A DNA stretch of 64,000 nucleotides from Thalassobius vesicularis (GCF_004799325.1 NZ_SSMD01000003.1:248001-312000), one strand, 5' to 3'; shown: positions 1 through 9,197, numbered from the stretch's first letter. Made by a program: numbers and translations. Notes: generated from the sequence alone by a model not told the origin.

Positions 1-1161
1 ATCCGCGAAGGCCTGTATCCCGGGGACTACCTGATCCCCGTCGGCGAGGCGCTGAAGGCGAAATATGGCGCCGATCTGCTGGACAAGCCCGAAGAGGACT
101 GGCTGGTCGACGTGCGTGAATTCGCCACCGAGAAGATGATGGAGATGATCCGCGAAGATCTGGCCTCGCTCGGCGTCAAAATGGACGTGTATTACAGCGA
201 GAAATCGCTCTATGGCACCGGCCAGATCGAGGCGGCGCTGGAGCGGCTGAAATCTCTGGGCCTGATCTATGTCGGCACGTTGGAGCCGCCCAAGGGCAAG
301 CTGCCCGACGATTGGGAGCCGCGCGAACAGACCCTGTTCAAATCCACCGCCTATGGCGATGACGTGGATCGTCCGGTGATGAAATCCGACGGTGCCTGGA
401 CCTATTTCGCGCCGGATATCGCATACCACTACACCAAGGTCGAGCGCGGCTTTGACATGCTGATCGACGTGTTCGGCGCGGATCACGGCGGCTATGTGAA
501 GCGGATGAAGGCGGCTGTTGCGGCCCTGTCCGAAAACCGCGTGCCGCTGGACATTAAGCTGATCCAGCTGGTCAAACTGTTCAAAAACGGCGAGCCGTTC
601 AAGATGTCCAAGCGGGCAGGAACGTTCGTGACCCTGCGCGATGTGGTCGAGCAGGTCGGCTCGGACGTGACCCGGTTCCACATGCTGACCCGCAAGAACG
701 ACGCGCCGCTGGATTTCGACTTTGACAAGGTGCTGGAGCAATCCAAGGACAACCCTGTTTTCTACGTGCAGTACGCGCATGCGCGGGTGTGCTCGGTTCT
801 GCGGAAGGCGACCGAGGCGGGGATCGCCCATGACGACGCGACGCTGGCCTCGGCAGACCTGTCGGGCCTGACCCACGAGGCCGAGCTGACCGTCGCCAAG
901 AAGCTGGCCGAATGGCCGCGTTTGGTGGAAATCGCAGGCCGCACCAATGAACCGCACCGGATTGCGTTCTACCTGTATGAGATCGCCTCGGATTTCCATT
1001 CGCTGTGGAATCGCGGGAACGAGGATGCTTCGCTGCGCTTCCTGCAAGAGGGTGATGCGGCAGCAAGTCAGGCGAAAATCGCCCTTGCGCGGGCCGTGGC
1101 CGTTGTCATTTCCGCAGGTCTTGGTATTCTGGGCGTGAAACCGGCGGAAGAGATGCGCTAA
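1..1161 (+). CDS. argS: Arginyl-tRNA synthetase, C-terminal part (5' end outside window)
   Basis: Charges tRNA-Arg with arginine in the cytoplasm. The frame is open from the first base, so the start and the N-terminal part with the HIGH motif lie upstream; 386 residues are visible against about 580 for the family. The class I KMSK signature reads FKMSKRAG near visible residue 201, and a DALR-type anticodon-binding domain follows ([12 protein letters not shown]) to the C terminus. Internal GTG/ATG codons near base 112 are not the start. A SPOR-domain gene begins 63 bases after the stop; argS-SPOR-nagZ-scpAB is a familiar order in Rhodobacteraceae. Identity is certain; only the 5' end is missing. 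Confidence 0.96.
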   Translation: MREGLYPGDYLIPVGEALKAKYGADLLDKPEEDWLVDVREFATEKMMEMIREDLASLGVKMDVYYSEKSLYGTGQIEAALERLKSLGLIYVGTLEPPKGKLPDDWEPREQTLFKSTAYGDDVDRPVMKSDGAWTYFAPDIAYHYTKVERGFDMLIDVFGADHGGYVKRMKAAVAALSENRVPLDIKLIQLVKLFKNGEPFKMSKRAGTFVTLRDVVEQVGSDVTRFHMLTRKNDAPLDFDFDKVLEQSKDNPVFYVQYAHARVCSVLRKATEAGIAHDDATLASADLSGLTHEAELTVAKKLAEWPRLVEIAGRTNEPHRIAFYLYEIASDFHSLWNRGNEDASLRFLQEGDAAASQAKIALARAVAVVISAGLGILGVKPAEEMR

Positions 1162-1224
1162 CGCACAAACCCGCCGGCAACGCAGAGCAGAATGCCGGGC
1201 CCTCCCGGCAGAGCAGAGGCGAGC

Positions 1225-2097
1225 ATGGCGGAGATACAGGCAGACGGGGGCTTTGATGTCCCCGCGCAAGGTTCAACATTCGGGACATTGGCCAACTGGG
1301 CCGGGGCGGTGACGTCTCTGGCGCTGGTCGTTGGAGTCGGCGTCTGGGGCTATCAGCTGGTGACACGCGATGTCAGCGGCATCCCCGTTGTGCGCGCCGC
1401 CGAAGGGCCGATGCGGATACAGCCTGAAAACCCGGGCGGTGCTGCGGCGATGAACCAGGGGCTGGCGGTGAACATGGTCGCGGCCACGGGTAGCGCCCAA
1501 GAGCCTGCCGATAAACTGATCCTGGCACCCAAACCCGTGGACCTGACGACCGACGATCTGCCGCAAGGAGAACTGTCTGCGACGACCGAGGCCGTTGCCG
1601 CAGATGCGCCGCAGACCGGAAGCGCCGTGGACAAGCTGGTTGCCGATCTGGTGCGCGACGCTCAGCCGTTGGACCCCGTAGAGCCGGTTCGCGTGAAAGC
1701 CGTCGATACCGCCGAGGCCGGTGCTTTGCATGGTCTGGCAACCTCTCTGCGGCCACAGATGCGCCCGGAAGGCGGGCAAGTCATCCTGGCCGCCGCGCGC
1801 CCCGATGTGTCGCAGACGGTCGATGTGGATGCCGATAGCCTGGCCGCCGGAACCCGTCTGGCTCAGCTTGGCGCCTATGAAAGCGCAGAGATCGCCAAGA
1901 AGGAATGGGAGCGCCTGTTCGGTCGCTTCGGCGACTACATGCAAGACAAGAAACGCGTGATCCAAAAGGCCGAAAGCGGCGGGCGCACCTTCTATCGTCT
2001 GCGCGCGCACGGGTTCGAGGATATCAACGATGCGCGGCGGTTCTGCTCGGCGCTGGTGGCCGAAAAGGCCGAGTGTATCCCGGTGACCACGCGGTGA
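1225..2097 (+). CDS. SPOR-domain membrane protein
   Basis: A 290-residue bitopic protein. A hydrophobic segment at about residues 25-46 (SLALVVGVGVWGYQLV) anchors it, a long Ala/Pro-rich periplasmic linker follows, and the last 80 residues form a SPOR (sporulation-related repeat) domain with AQLGAYESAEIAKKEW and FYRLRAHGFEDINDARRFC. SPOR domains bind glycan strands stripped of stem peptides at division sites, so a role near the septum is inferred. I chose ATG 1225, preceded by AGAGG, over an in-frame ATG 33 bases upstream. Its stop overlaps the GTG start of nagZ (GTGA), so the two are translationally coupled, which suits a joint role in wall metabolism. Confidence 0.88.
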   Translation: MAEIQADGGFDVPAQGSTFGTLANWAGAVTSLALVVGVGVWGYQLVTRDVSGIPVVRAAEGPMRIQPENPGGAAAMNQGLAVNMVAATGSAQEPADKLILAPKPVDLTTDDLPQGELSATTEAVAADAPQTGSAVDKLVADLVRDAQPLDPVEPVRVKAVDTAEAGALHGLATSLRPQMRPEGGQVILAAARPDVSQTVDVDADSLAAGTRLAQLGAYESAEIAKKEWERLFGRFGDYMQDKKRVIQKAESGGRTFYRLRAHGFEDINDARRFCSALVAEKAECIPVTTR

Positions 2098-3083
2098 TCG
2101 GCGCCACTATTCTTGACCCGCTGGGCCTGCGTCTGAGCACCGAGGAAAAGGCGTTCTTTCGCGATGCGAACCCGTTTGGGTTCATCCTGTTCGCCCGCAA
2201 TTTGGACAGCGCCGATCAGATCCGTGCGCTATGTGCTGACCTGCGCGAAGCCGTGGGCCGCGATGCCCCGATCACCATCGACCAAGAGGGCGGACGCGTG
2301 CAGCGACTGCGCGCTCCGAACTGGACCGAATGGTTGCCGCCGCTGGATCATGTGACCACGGCAGGCGAGAATGCCGAAGAGGCGATGTACCTGCGCTATC
2401 GCATTATTGCTGATGAATTGCGGGCACTTGGCATCGACAGCAACTGTGCGCCGCTGGTCGATGTGGCCCATACGGTGACGCATCCTTTCTTGCAGAACCG
2501 CTGCTATGGCATGGACCCGGACACCGTTTCGCGCATGGGCCGTGCGGTGGCGAATGGTCTTCTGGATGGCGGCGTGCTGCCGGTGCTGAAACACATCCCC
2601 GGGCACGGGCGCGCGGTGGCCGACAGCCATCTTGAGCTGCCCCGGGTGGACGTGGACCACGCTGAATTGACCGCGATCGATTTCGCCCCCTTCAAGGCGC
2701 TGAACGACCTGCCGCTGGGGATGACCGCGCATCTGGTCTATGACCGGATCGACCCGCGCCCGGCGACGATCTCGCCCGTGATGATGCGGCTGATCCGTGA
2801 TGAGATCGGCTTTGACGGGCTGATCATGACCGACGACATCTCGATGAAGGCGCTGTCGGGCGATCTGGCCAGCCTCAGCGCCGCGTCGCGTGCGGCGGGC
2901 TGCGATGTGGTGCTGCATTGCAATGGCTCTTTGGACGAGAAACGCAAGGTGGGCGAAGCCGCAGGCCGGTTGGATGCAGACGGCCAACGCCGGGCCGATG
3001 CGGCAATTGCGGCGCGAAAACAGCCCGATCCTGTTGACATTCGCGCCCTGCGGGCCAAGCTGGACGCCTTGATGAACGGGTAA
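2094..3083 (+). CDS. nagZ: Beta-N-acetylhexosaminidase (NagZ), glycoside hydrolase family 3
   Basis: Removes N-acetylglucosamine from anhydromuropeptides during cytoplasmic peptidoglycan recycling. The 329-residue length fits the single-domain GH3 family. Visible signatures are IDQEGGRVQRL, the catalytic His loop KHIPGHGRAVADSH, and the nucleophile region MTDDISM. The open frame extends upstream, but the GTG at 2094 overlaps the stop of the SPOR gene by four bases and begins directly with the TIM-barrel sequence (IGATILDPLGLRLS), so I use it. scpA follows after five bases, indicating one transcript from the SPOR gene through scpB. Confidence 0.95.
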   Translation: MIGATILDPLGLRLSTEEKAFFRDANPFGFILFARNLDSADQIRALCADLREAVGRDAPITIDQEGGRVQRLRAPNWTEWLPPLDHVTTAGENAEEAMYLRYRIIADELRALGIDSNCAPLVDVAHTVTHPFLQNRCYGMDPDTVSRMGRAVANGLLDGGVLPVLKHIPGHGRAVADSHLELPRVDVDHAELTAIDFAPFKALNDLPLGMTAHLVYDRIDPRPATISPVMMRLIRDEIGFDGLIMTDDISMKALSGDLASLSAASRAAGCDVVLHCNGSLDEKRKVGEAAGRLDADGQRRADAAIAARKQPDPVDIRALRAKLDALMNG

Positions 3084-3088
3084 GGCGC

Positions 3089-3874
3089 ATGGCCGAAGAT
3101 ACGACCGAGCAGACAGTTGCCGAACGGCTGGCGGCCGAGGCGCTGATCGTCGATGTCGAGGGGTTCGAGGGGCCCCTGGACCTGCTGCTTATGCTCAGCC
3201 GGACGCAGAAGGTGGATCTGCGCAAGATCTCGATCCTGCATCTGGCGAACCAGTATCTGGCCTTTGTGGAGCGCGCGAAAAAGCTGCGGTTGGAACTGGC
3301 GGCGGATTATCTGGTGATGGCGGCCTGGCTCGCCTTCCTGAAATCGCGCCTGCTGCTGCCGCCCGATCCCTCCGAAGAAGGCCCCTCGGGCGAAGAACTG
3401 GCCGCACATTTGGCGTTCCAGCTGGAGCGTCTGCAAGCGATGCGCGACGTGGCGGCGCGCTTGATGGCGCGCGACCAGAAGGGGCGGGATTTCTTTGTCC
3501 GTGGCATCCCCGAGGACGTCGCCCGGATCAAGCGCGTCACCTATACCGCCAACCTGCTGGACCTGATGCAGGCCTATGCCCGCATACGCACCAAGGATGA
3601 ATTCCGGCCTTTCGTGATGGACCGCGATTCTGTCTTCACGATGGAGCAGGCGCTGGAACGGATGCGCGGGCTGATCGGCTTTGCCGGGACATGGACCGAC
3701 ATCGTCAGCTACCTGCCGCCGGGTTGGGAGAATGACCCAGCTAAGCGGCGCTCGGCCACTGCGGCGACCTTTGCCGCCTCGCTGGAGCTGGTCAAGGAAG
3801 GCAAGGCCGAAATCCGCCAGTCCGGCACGTTCGAGCCGATCCACCTACGCAAGAGAGAGGGCCGAGATGGCTGA
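3089..3874 (+). CDS. scpA: Segregation and condensation protein A
   Basis: Kleisin subunit that bridges the Smc dimer and, with ScpB, forms the bacterial condensin. The 261-residue protein carries the N-terminal ScpA signature VEGFEGPLDLLLMLSRTQKVDLRKI, here cited by its core GPLDLLL, a helical Smc-neck-binding segment (YLVMAAWLAFLKSRLLLP) and a C-terminal winged-helix region. It starts five bases after nagZ and its last eight bases overlap scpB (ATGGCTGA), so scpA and scpB are translationally coupled, as is usual for complex partners. Confidence 0.95.
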   Translation: MAEDTTEQTVAERLAAEALIVDVEGFEGPLDLLLMLSRTQKVDLRKISILHLANQYLAFVERAKKLRLELAADYLVMAAWLAFLKSRLLLPPDPSEEGPSGEELAAHLAFQLERLQAMRDVAARLMARDQKGRDFFVRGIPEDVARIKRVTYTANLLDLMQAYARIRTKDEFRPFVMDRDSVFTMEQALERMRGLIGFAGTWTDIVSYLPPGWENDPAKRRSATAATFAASLELVKEGKAEIRQSGTFEPIHLRKREGRDG

Positions 3875-4508
3875 CGCGACCCAAAGCAATGACAGCCTGT
3901 TCGAAGCGCCGCCGATGGCCGAACAGGAGCGTATGGTCGAAGCGATCCTGTTCGCCACCGCCGAGCCGATCTCGGTGCGCGAGCTGGAGGCACGGATGCC
4001 CCACGGTTGCGACGCCGCCGAGGCGCTTGTCTACCTGCGCAAACGCTATGAGGGTCGCGGGGTGAACGTGGTCAAGGTGGGCGACGCTTGGGCGATCCGC
4101 ACCGCGCCCGATCTGGGGTTCCTGATGCAAAAGGAAACCGTCGAGACCCGCAAACTGTCGCGCGCGGCGATCGAGACGCTGGCGATCATCGCCTATCACC
4201 AACCCGTCACCCGCGCCGAGATCGAGGAGATCCGGGGCGTGTCCGTCTCGCGCGGGACCATCGACCAGCTGCTGGAGATGGAGTGGATCCGGTTTGGCCG
4301 CCGCAGGATGACTCCGGGCCGTCCGGTGACATTTGTCGTGACGCAGGAATTCCTGGATCATTTCGGCCTAGAAAGCGCGCGCGATCTGCCGGGGCTGAAG
4401 GAGCTGCGCTCGGCCGGGTTGCTGGAAAGCCGCCCGCCGCCTAGTCTGGGTGCAGCTGGCGAGGAGGACGAGGACGACGGCGATCAAAGTGAATTGTTCG
4501 ACGACTGA
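3867..4508 (+). CDS. scpB: Segregation and condensation protein B
   Basis: Second non-Smc condensin subunit, 213 residues, with tandem winged-helix domains; it binds the central part of ScpA. The family core ETLAIIAYHQPVTRAEIEEIRGV is visible around residues 106-128 (core AIIAYHQPVTRAEIEEIRG). The open frame runs back into scpA, but ATG 3867 inside the end of scpA gives the proper N terminus and leaves an eight-base overlap. The last 20 residues are acidic (EEDEDDGDQSELFDD). In many relatives tatA follows; here it does not. Confidence 0.94.
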   Translation: MADATQSNDSLFEAPPMAEQERMVEAILFATAEPISVRELEARMPHGCDAAEALVYLRKRYEGRGVNVVKVGDAWAIRTAPDLGFLMQKETVETRKLSRAAIETLAIIAYHQPVTRAEIEEIRGVSVSRGTIDQLLEMEWIRFGRRRMTPGRPVTFVVTQEFLDHFGLESARDLPGLKELRSAGLLESRPPPSLGAAGEEDEDDGDQSELFDD

Positions 4509-4574
4509 CGTCTTGGCCCTTAAATCGGCACAATCATCACCTACCTTCTGGCACAAGCCAAAGGAGGCAGAGCT

Positions 4575-4757
4575 ATGAATGTGAACCAACTGGTGAATAT
4601 GATCTTTCGGATGTTCGTGCGCAAAGCGGTGAACAAGGGCGTCAACGCAGGCATCAATCATTTCGCCAAAGGCGACGGGCAAGGCAAACAGGCCCGTCAG
4701 GTCACCAAACGCGCGCGGCAAGCGATGAAGGTCACTCGGCGATTGAACAGGTTTTGA
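4575..4757 (+). CDS. Small basic protein of unknown function
   Basis: A 60-residue protein rich in Lys/Arg, with an N-terminal hydrophobic patch (VNQLVNMIFRMFVRKAV) and a basic tail ending TRRLNRF. A strong ribosome binding site, AAGGAGG, lies nine bases before the ATG, which supports real translation. Short proteins of this style sit near scpB in related genomes, but I know no function. Net charge and amphipathic N terminus suggest membrane or nucleic-acid association, an inference only. The last 26 bases overlap the 3' end of the convergent MFS gene, so the two transcripts collide without a visible terminator between them. Confidence 0.75.
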   Translation: MNVNQLVNMIFRMFVRKAVNKGVNAGINHFAKGDGQGKQARQVTKRARQAMKVTRRLNRF

Positions 4758-5892
4758 CCGGGCGCGAAGGCCAGATCGCCTCGGCTGCTGCGATGGCCGC
4801 AAAAAGGGCGGAGATGCCCAGACACATGGCCAAGCCACCGTATTCAAACGGATACCGGAAAAAGACCGAGCCGCCCATCACCGTGCCATAGGTGACCGCG
4901 GCGTTCAGGCCCATGATCGCGCCACGGCGGTTCGGGTCGAGGCTGGTCAGGCGATCGACGACAGTGTTCAAAGCAAAATGCTGGAAGATGCCCCAAAGGA
5001 ATGCCAGGGGCAGCAAGACTGCCATCTGCAGCGAAAACTGGTCCATGGCCAGATAGGTGACGGCAAGGCCGCCAAAGGCCAGCAACCCGATCCAGCGCGC
5101 TGGCAGGCCTTCGAGGAAGCGGTTGAAGATCACCGCCCCGCCAAATCCCAGACCGTAAAGCATGGTCAAAACGCCTGTCGCAGAGGTCGTCAGCCCCATG
5201 TTCTGCACAACATGGGCGCCTAGATAGATGTAGGCTCCGTTAAAGGCCATCATCAGCATCGCGTTGGAAAACAGTGCCCGCAGGATGCCCGGTTGGCGCA
5301 GGGCGCTCAGCGGGCTGGAAACGGGGCCTTCGCGTCTGCCGACCTGCATGTCGCATTGCTTCAGCAGAAACAGAACGCCAAGGGTCAGCACCGTCATCAG
5401 GCCGTAGACAGCCCGCCAGCCGATCATGTCCGCAATGACCGCCGCGAAGGTGACGCCAAAGATCAGCGAAAGCGTCCAGCCCGTCAGAACGGTGCTGATC
5501 GTCTTGCGCTCGCGCCCCTTGGGGGACACATGCGCGGCCAGCGAATAGATCGAGGGCAGAGCCAGCCCCGCCCCTACGCCGGCAATCGCCTGGCCCAGGA
5601 TCAGGAACCGGACGTCCGTCCCGAGGGTGCACATCAACAACGCGAACAGCAGCAACAGGCAGGCATGTTTCAGCGCCCTGTCAGACCCGATCACATCCGC
5701 GCGCGGCGCAAGCGTCAGGGCAGAGATGGCCGTTCCGGCCCCGTAGGCAGCGACGGCCTTCAGGATGGTGGTCGTGTCCGACGACAGATCGGCTGCTACC
5801 GCCGGTGCGATTGGCGACAGGACAAGCGAGTTTGCCCCGATCACACCGATGGCCGCCGTCAAAAGAGGAACAGGCCGGTTGAAAACTCTCAT
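4732..5892 (-). CDS. Major facilitator superfamily transporter
   Basis: A 386-residue, about 12-helix membrane protein of the MFS (DHA1-like) type. The loop between helices 2 and 3 carries ALTLAPRADVIGSDRAL, and helix 4-5 carries GVGAGLALPSIYSLAAHVSPKGRER, split by eye here as GVGAGLALPS and SPKGRER, matching the drug/metabolite exporter pattern. Substrate cannot be told from sequence. No clear Shine-Dalgarno precedes the ATG, and two palindromes lie just upstream (5903-5916, 5943-5958), suggesting repression by a TetR- or MarR-type regulator that is not adjacent. Converges on the 60-residue ORF with a 26-base overlap. Confidence 0.9.
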   Translation of the reverse strand: MRVFNRPVPLLTAAIGVIGANSLVLSPIAPAVAADLSSDTTTILKAVAAYGAGTAISALTLAPRADVIGSDRALKHACLLLLFALLMCTLGTDVRFLILGQAIAGVGAGLALPSIYSLAAHVSPKGRERKTISTVLTGWTLSLIFGVTFAAVIADMIGWRAVYGLMTVLTLGVLFLLKQCDMQVGRREGPVSSPLSALRQPGILRALFSNAMLMMAFNGAYIYLGAHVVQNMGLTTSATGVLTMLYGLGFGGAVIFNRFLEGLPARWIGLLAFGGLAVTYLAMDQFSLQMAVLLPLAFLWGIFQHFALNTVVDRLTSLDPNRRGAIMGLNAAVTYGTVMGGSVFFRYPFEYGGLAMCLGISALFAAIAAAEAIWPSRPVKTCSIAE

Positions 5893-5902
5893 AGGTAGAG
5901 AG

Positions 5903-5916
5903 TTACGCGCGCGTAA
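5903..5916. promoter_or_regulatory. Perfect 14-bp palindrome upstream of the MFS gene
   Basis: TTACGCGCGCGTAA is self-complementary and lies 11 bases before the MFS start, over the likely -10 region of a minus-strand promoter (TTGACC, 17 bases, GTAACT). Size and position fit a TetR-family operator. No regulator gene adjoins it, so the protein that binds it is unknown. Confidence 0.5.
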
Positions 5917-5942
5917 ACCATCCGGTCAAGTGTTAACCAACT

Positions 5943-5958
5943 GGTCAAGAAGTTGACC
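5943..5958. promoter_or_regulatory. Inverted repeat GGTCAA-N4-TTGACC, possible operator
   Basis: A perfect 6-4-6 inverted repeat between the MFS gene and the 3' end of the dCTP deaminase gene. A third GGTCAAG half-site lies 20 bases away at 5923. The repeated half-sites upstream of the MFS promoter suggest cooperative binding by a dimeric regulator. Confidence 0.4.
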
Positions 5959-5969
5959 TAGCGTTGGCT

Positions 5970-7046
5970 TCACGACACCCGGAAATGTTTGCTGAGTTTC
6001 AGACCCTGGCCCTGGTAGTTGGAGGCAATCCCGGCACCATAGAGCTGGTCCGGAATCTCGGTCATGCGTTCATAGACCAGACGCCCGACGACCTGGCCAT
6101 GTTCCAGCACAAAGGGCGCTTCGTGGCAGCGCACCTCAAGCACCCCGCGCGAGCCTGCGCCGCCCGCAGCGGCATGGCCAAACCCGGGGTCGAAGAAGCC
6201 TGCGTAATGGACACGGAATTCGCCCACCATGGCCAGATAGGGGGCCATCTCGGCGGCATAGGCGGGGGGAATGTGCACCGCTTCGCGGCTGACCAGAATG
6301 TAGAACGCGCCGGGGTCCAGAATGATTTGGCCGGACTTGGTGTGAATCTCCTCCCAGAAATCCACCGGATCGTATTGGCCGATGCGGTCCAAGTCGATCA
6401 CGCCGGTATGCGGTTTCGCGCGATAGCCGACCAGATCGCCCGACTCGGGCCGCAGATCGACCGAGAAGCCCAGACCGTCGTCGATCACAGCCTCGCCGTC
6501 CACCAGCGGGGACTGGGCGTGCAGGGTGCGCAGCTCGTCATCCGCCAGAACGGCCTGACCGGCGCGAAAGCGGATCTGGTTCAGGCGCATCCCCGGACGC
6601 ACCAGGACGGAAAATGACCGCGGGCAGATTTCAGCGTAAAGCGGCCCGGAATAGCCGGGCTGGATACGGTCGAATTCCTCGCCGCCATCGGTGATCGTGC
6701 GCGTCAGCAGGTCCAGCCGCCCGGTCGAGCTTTTGGCGTTGGCCACGGCCTGAATGCCCACGGGCAGGGCTAGGCTTTCCATCAACTCGACAACGTAGAC
6801 GCAGCCCTTTTCCAGGACGGCGCCGTTTGTCAGGTCGATCTGGTGCATCTCGAATTCATCCAGCCGCTGCGCAACTGTCCGGCCGTGCCCGGCCAGGAAT
6901 GACGCGCGCACCCGCCAGGCCCGCAGGCCAAGTCGCAGATCAAGGCTGGCTGGCTGAATCTGTTCAGGGATGACTGGCCGGACGCCCGCAATCTGGCCGT
7001 AGGCAATCATCGTCTTGAGGCGCTGGCTTGGCAGGACACCGGTCAT
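5970..7046 (-). CDS. dcd: 2'-deoxycytidine 5'-triphosphate deaminase, double-length type (PF06559)
   Basis: Deaminates dCTP to dUTP to feed thymidylate synthesis. The 358-residue length is twice that of the single-domain enzyme: two dUTPase-like beta barrels are seen in tandem, the first with ANAKSSTGRLDLLTR and the second with GEFRVHYAGFFDPGFG and RCHEAPFVLEHGQVVGRL (core CHEAPFVLEHGQ). This duplicated form is typical of alphaproteobacteria. AAGGGAGA lies eight bases before the ATG. It stands alone, facing away from the crotonase terminator. Assignment to the family is firm; which repeat holds the active site was not determined. Confidence 0.9.
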   Translation of the reverse strand: MTGVLPSQRLKTMIAYGQIAGVRPVIPEQIQPASLDLRLGLRAWRVRASFLAGHGRTVAQRLDEFEMHQIDLTNGAVLEKGCVYVVELMESLALPVGIQAVANAKSSTGRLDLLTRTITDGGEEFDRIQPGYSGPLYAEICPRSFSVLVRPGMRLNQIRFRAGQAVLADDELRTLHAQSPLVDGEAVIDDGLGFSVDLRPESGDLVGYRAKPHTGVIDLDRIGQYDPVDFWEEIHTKSGQIILDPGAFYILVSREAVHIPPAYAAEMAPYLAMVGEFRVHYAGFFDPGFGHAAAGGAGSRGVLEVRCHEAPFVLEHGQVVGRLVYERMTEIPDQLYGAGIASNYQGQGLKLSKHFRVS

Positions 7047-7104
7047 GGGAACTCTCCCTTTGAATTGACCTGTCTTAGCAAAGGCAAGGCGCTGAACGGA
7101 ATAG

Positions 7105-7130
7105 AAAAAGGTCGCCGAAGCGACCTTTTC
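7105..7130 (-). terminator. Rho-independent terminator after the crotonase gene
   Basis: AAGGTCGC-CGAA-GCGACCTT stem with a T tract on the minus strand, 16 bases beyond the stop codon of the crotonase gene. A-run on the other side makes it potentially bidirectional. Confidence 0.8.
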
Positions 7131-7145
7131 CCGTTGGATGTCCGA

Positions 7146-7946
7146 TTATTCGGGGCGAACGCGCGCCGCAGTCTTGTTGGCGAACGCCTCCAGCCGCCCG
7201 CGTGAGGCCGGCTGCGTGTTCACGATGCCCGCGACCACGGATTCGGCATAGGCGGCGTCCAGCGCCGACATGTTCTGCATATGGCTGATCGCCGAGCAGA
7301 TCGCGAAGTTGGACAGCGGCGGATTGGTGGCAGCCGCGCGGGCGATTTCATAGGCCTTGGCCTCGGAATCCTCGACCAGGTACTGCGCCAGGCCGACCGA
7401 AATCGCCTCGTCCTGCTTGTAGACGCGACCGGTCAGCATCATGTCGATCATGCGCGCCTTGCCGACCAGATCGGCCACGCGGATCGTGGCGCCGCCACCG
7501 GTGAACAAGCCACGCTGGCCTTCGGGCAGGGCGAAATAGGTGCTTTGATCCGCCACTCGGATATGGGCCGAGCTGGCCAGTTCCAGACCGCCACCGACGA
7601 CGGCCCCCTTGAGCGCGGCGATGACCGGAACCCCGCCGTATTCCATCTTGTTGAAGGCTTCGTGCCAGCGCAGGCAGACATGCATGAACTCTTCGGGGCG
7701 GCGGTCTTCTTTGTGGTGTTCCACCAGATCCAGACCCGCGCAGAAATGCGTACCCTCGGCGCGCAGCACGACCGCGCGTGCGCCCATGCGCGGCAGGCCC
7801 GAGAAGACCTCGATCAGTTCCTCGATGGTTTCGGCGTTCAGGGCGTTACGTTTGTCAGCACGGTTCAGGGTGACGGTGGTGATTCCGTCCTCATCCATAT
7901 CAACAAGCAGATTTTGCAGGGAAAAATCGTCTACTGTCTTGGCCAT
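7146..7946 (-). CDS. Crotonase / enoyl-CoA hydratase family protein
   Basis: A 266-residue crotonase-fold enzyme acting on acyl-CoA thioesters. The CoA-binding motif [11 protein letters not shown], the oxyanion-hole stretch [11 protein letters not shown] and the second oxyanion region [20 protein letters not shown] are visible (core [11 protein letters not shown]). Position of the usual hydratase glutamate pair is not fully matched ([10 protein letters not shown]), so it could be an isomerase or another crotonase activity. I use ATG 7946, seven bases after GGAGG, rather than an ATG six codons upstream. It is monocistronic, bounded by its own terminator. Confidence 0.88.
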   Translation of the reverse strand: MAKTVDDFSLQNLLVDMDEDGITTVTLNRADKRNALNAETIEELIEVFSGLPRMGARAVVLRAEGTHFCAGLDLVEHHKEDRRPEEFMHVCLRWHEAFNKMEYGGVPVIAALKGAVVGGGLELASSAHIRVADQSTYFALPEGQRGLFTGGGATIRVADLVGKARMIDMMLTGRVYKQDEAISVGLAQYLVEDSEAKAYEIARAAATNPPLSNFAICSAISHMQNMSALDAAYAESVVAGIVNTQPASRGRLEAFANKTAARVRPE

Positions 7947-8089
7947 GCTATCCTCCGGTCGCAATCCAAACGTGCCTATGGCACTGTTGGGTCATGCTTT
8001 TCCGGCACGGATTGGAAGTCAAGAACTGCAGAGCGAAAATCGACCGCATGGACGGTTTTGCCGCAACGGAACAGTTCAGAGCACCGCGA

Positions 8090-8118
8090 AAAAGAAAAAG
8101 GTCGCCCAAGGGCGACCC
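8090..8118 (-). terminator. Terminator of tRNA-Pro
   Basis: GGTCGCCC-AAG-GGGCGACC-type stem followed on the minus strand by TTTTTCTTTTT, starting about 27 bases past the CCA end of the tRNA. The stem sequence resembles the crotonase terminator at 7105 (both GGTCGC), a local similarity. Confidence 0.8.
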
Positions 8119-8144
8119 TACCATCGTATTCGCAGGGGAAGATT

Positions 8145-8221
8145 TGGTCGGGCTAGCAGGACTCGAACCTGCGACCTTCCGTCCCCCAGACGGACGCGCT
8201 ACCAGGCTGCGCTATAGCCCG
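8145..8221 (-). tRNA. tRNA-Pro (anticodon GGG)
   Basis: Seventy-seven bases including an encoded CCA. The acceptor stem CGGGCTA/TAGCCCG pairs perfectly, the anticodon stem TCCGT/ACGGA encloses the loop CTGGGGG (anticodon GGG, codons CCC/CCU), and the T arm contains GGTTCGAGTCC. It has its own terminator downstream and lies directly behind the MerR-type gene on the same strand. Confidence 0.95.
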
Positions 8222-8291
8222 ACGGTTCGCTCTTCATACTGATTTCTCTGGCAGGGGCAAGCCCGTTTCGCGGAATTTTTCGCCTAATCCG

Positions 8292-9179
8292 TCAGTCGGC
8301 CAGAAGCCTTTGGCGAAGCGTCCGAAACTGGTCGCGAAGATCCTCAAGCGCACCGGTTTCTCCGGTCCACCCAGTGGCGCGGACAGCACGCAAGCGTGAC
8401 AGCGGGCCGGGGCCAGCGTCCGAGGTCGCATCGACCGGTACATCGGGTTGGCGTGGGGCAGGGACGTCCTCAACCGGGGTTTCGATGGTCGCGGCGGCGG
8501 GTTCGGCTTGCTCTGGCTCGGGGATGGCGTCCGGCTCGGGCTCTGGGGCCATATCCGGCTCAGTCTCGGCCACAGTGTTGGGTTCGGCTTCCGGCTCGAC
8601 CTGATCGAACATCGAAAAGAAGTTCGGAGCGTCGAACGCTTCATTCGCGGCGGGCTGTGGTGCAGCAGTTGGCGCAGACTGTTCCGGTGCCTCGGGCGCT
8701 GCCGGTTCTTCCGCGGGCAGGTCGTCCGTAGCGTGGTATTCGTCGAGGGCGCCGTCGAAATCCGTGCTCGCCAGTTCGTCTTCGGCGTCGTCCGTCTGGC
8801 GGCGGAATTGAAGCAGTTGCGCCGACTCGGGCACAGGTGCTGCCGCTTTCAAAGCCGCCACTTTTTCGGGCGAGGGGACCAGCGCCCCCGTTTCGGTCAC
8901 TTCATCCAAGGGTTGTGACAGGGACGAGACATGCTCAACGCCGCGGTCACGCAACATCTTCTGCACGCCTTTGATTGTCAGTCCGTCATCGTGAAGCAGT
9001 TTCTTTATGCCGCCAAGCAACAGCATGTCCTGCGGGCGGTAGTACCGCCGCCCGCCAGCGCGCTTGATCGGCTTGACCTGGGTGAACTTGCTTTCCCAGA
9101 ATCGTAGCACATGGGCCGGACGGTCCAACCAATCGGCAACTTCGCTGATCGTGCGAAAGGCGTCGGGGGATTTGGTCAT
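8292..9179 (-). CDS. MerR-family transcriptional regulator with a long acidic Pro-rich tail
   Basis: A 295-residue protein. Residues 8-80 form a MerR winged helix ([22 protein letters not shown], core ISEVADWL, and [14 protein letters not shown]). The rest is low-complexity, dominated by Pro, Glu and Ala (repeated EPEP/AEPE), with no effector-binding domain; the C terminus (LRQRLLAD) may be helical. The position behind fabH and ihfA in the same orientation is conserved in Rhodobacteraceae, but no target is known to me. It lies 18 bases after ihfA and probably shares its transcript. Confidence 0.87.
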   Translation of the reverse strand: MTKSPDAFRTISEVADWLDRPAHVLRFWESKFTQVKPIKRAGGRRYYRPQDMLLLGGIKKLLHDDGLTIKGVQKMLRDRGVEHVSSLSQPLDEVTETGALVPSPEKVAALKAAAPVPESAQLLQFRRQTDDAEDELASTDFDGALDEYHATDDLPAEEPAAPEAPEQSAPTAAPQPAANEAFDAPNFFSMFDQVEPEAEPNTVAETEPDMAPEPEPDAIPEPEQAEPAAATIETPVEDVPAPRQPDVPVDATSDAGPGPLSRLRAVRATGWTGETGALEDLRDQFRTLRQRLLAD

Positions 9180-9197
9180 CTCACCGCCCCCGGCCTA

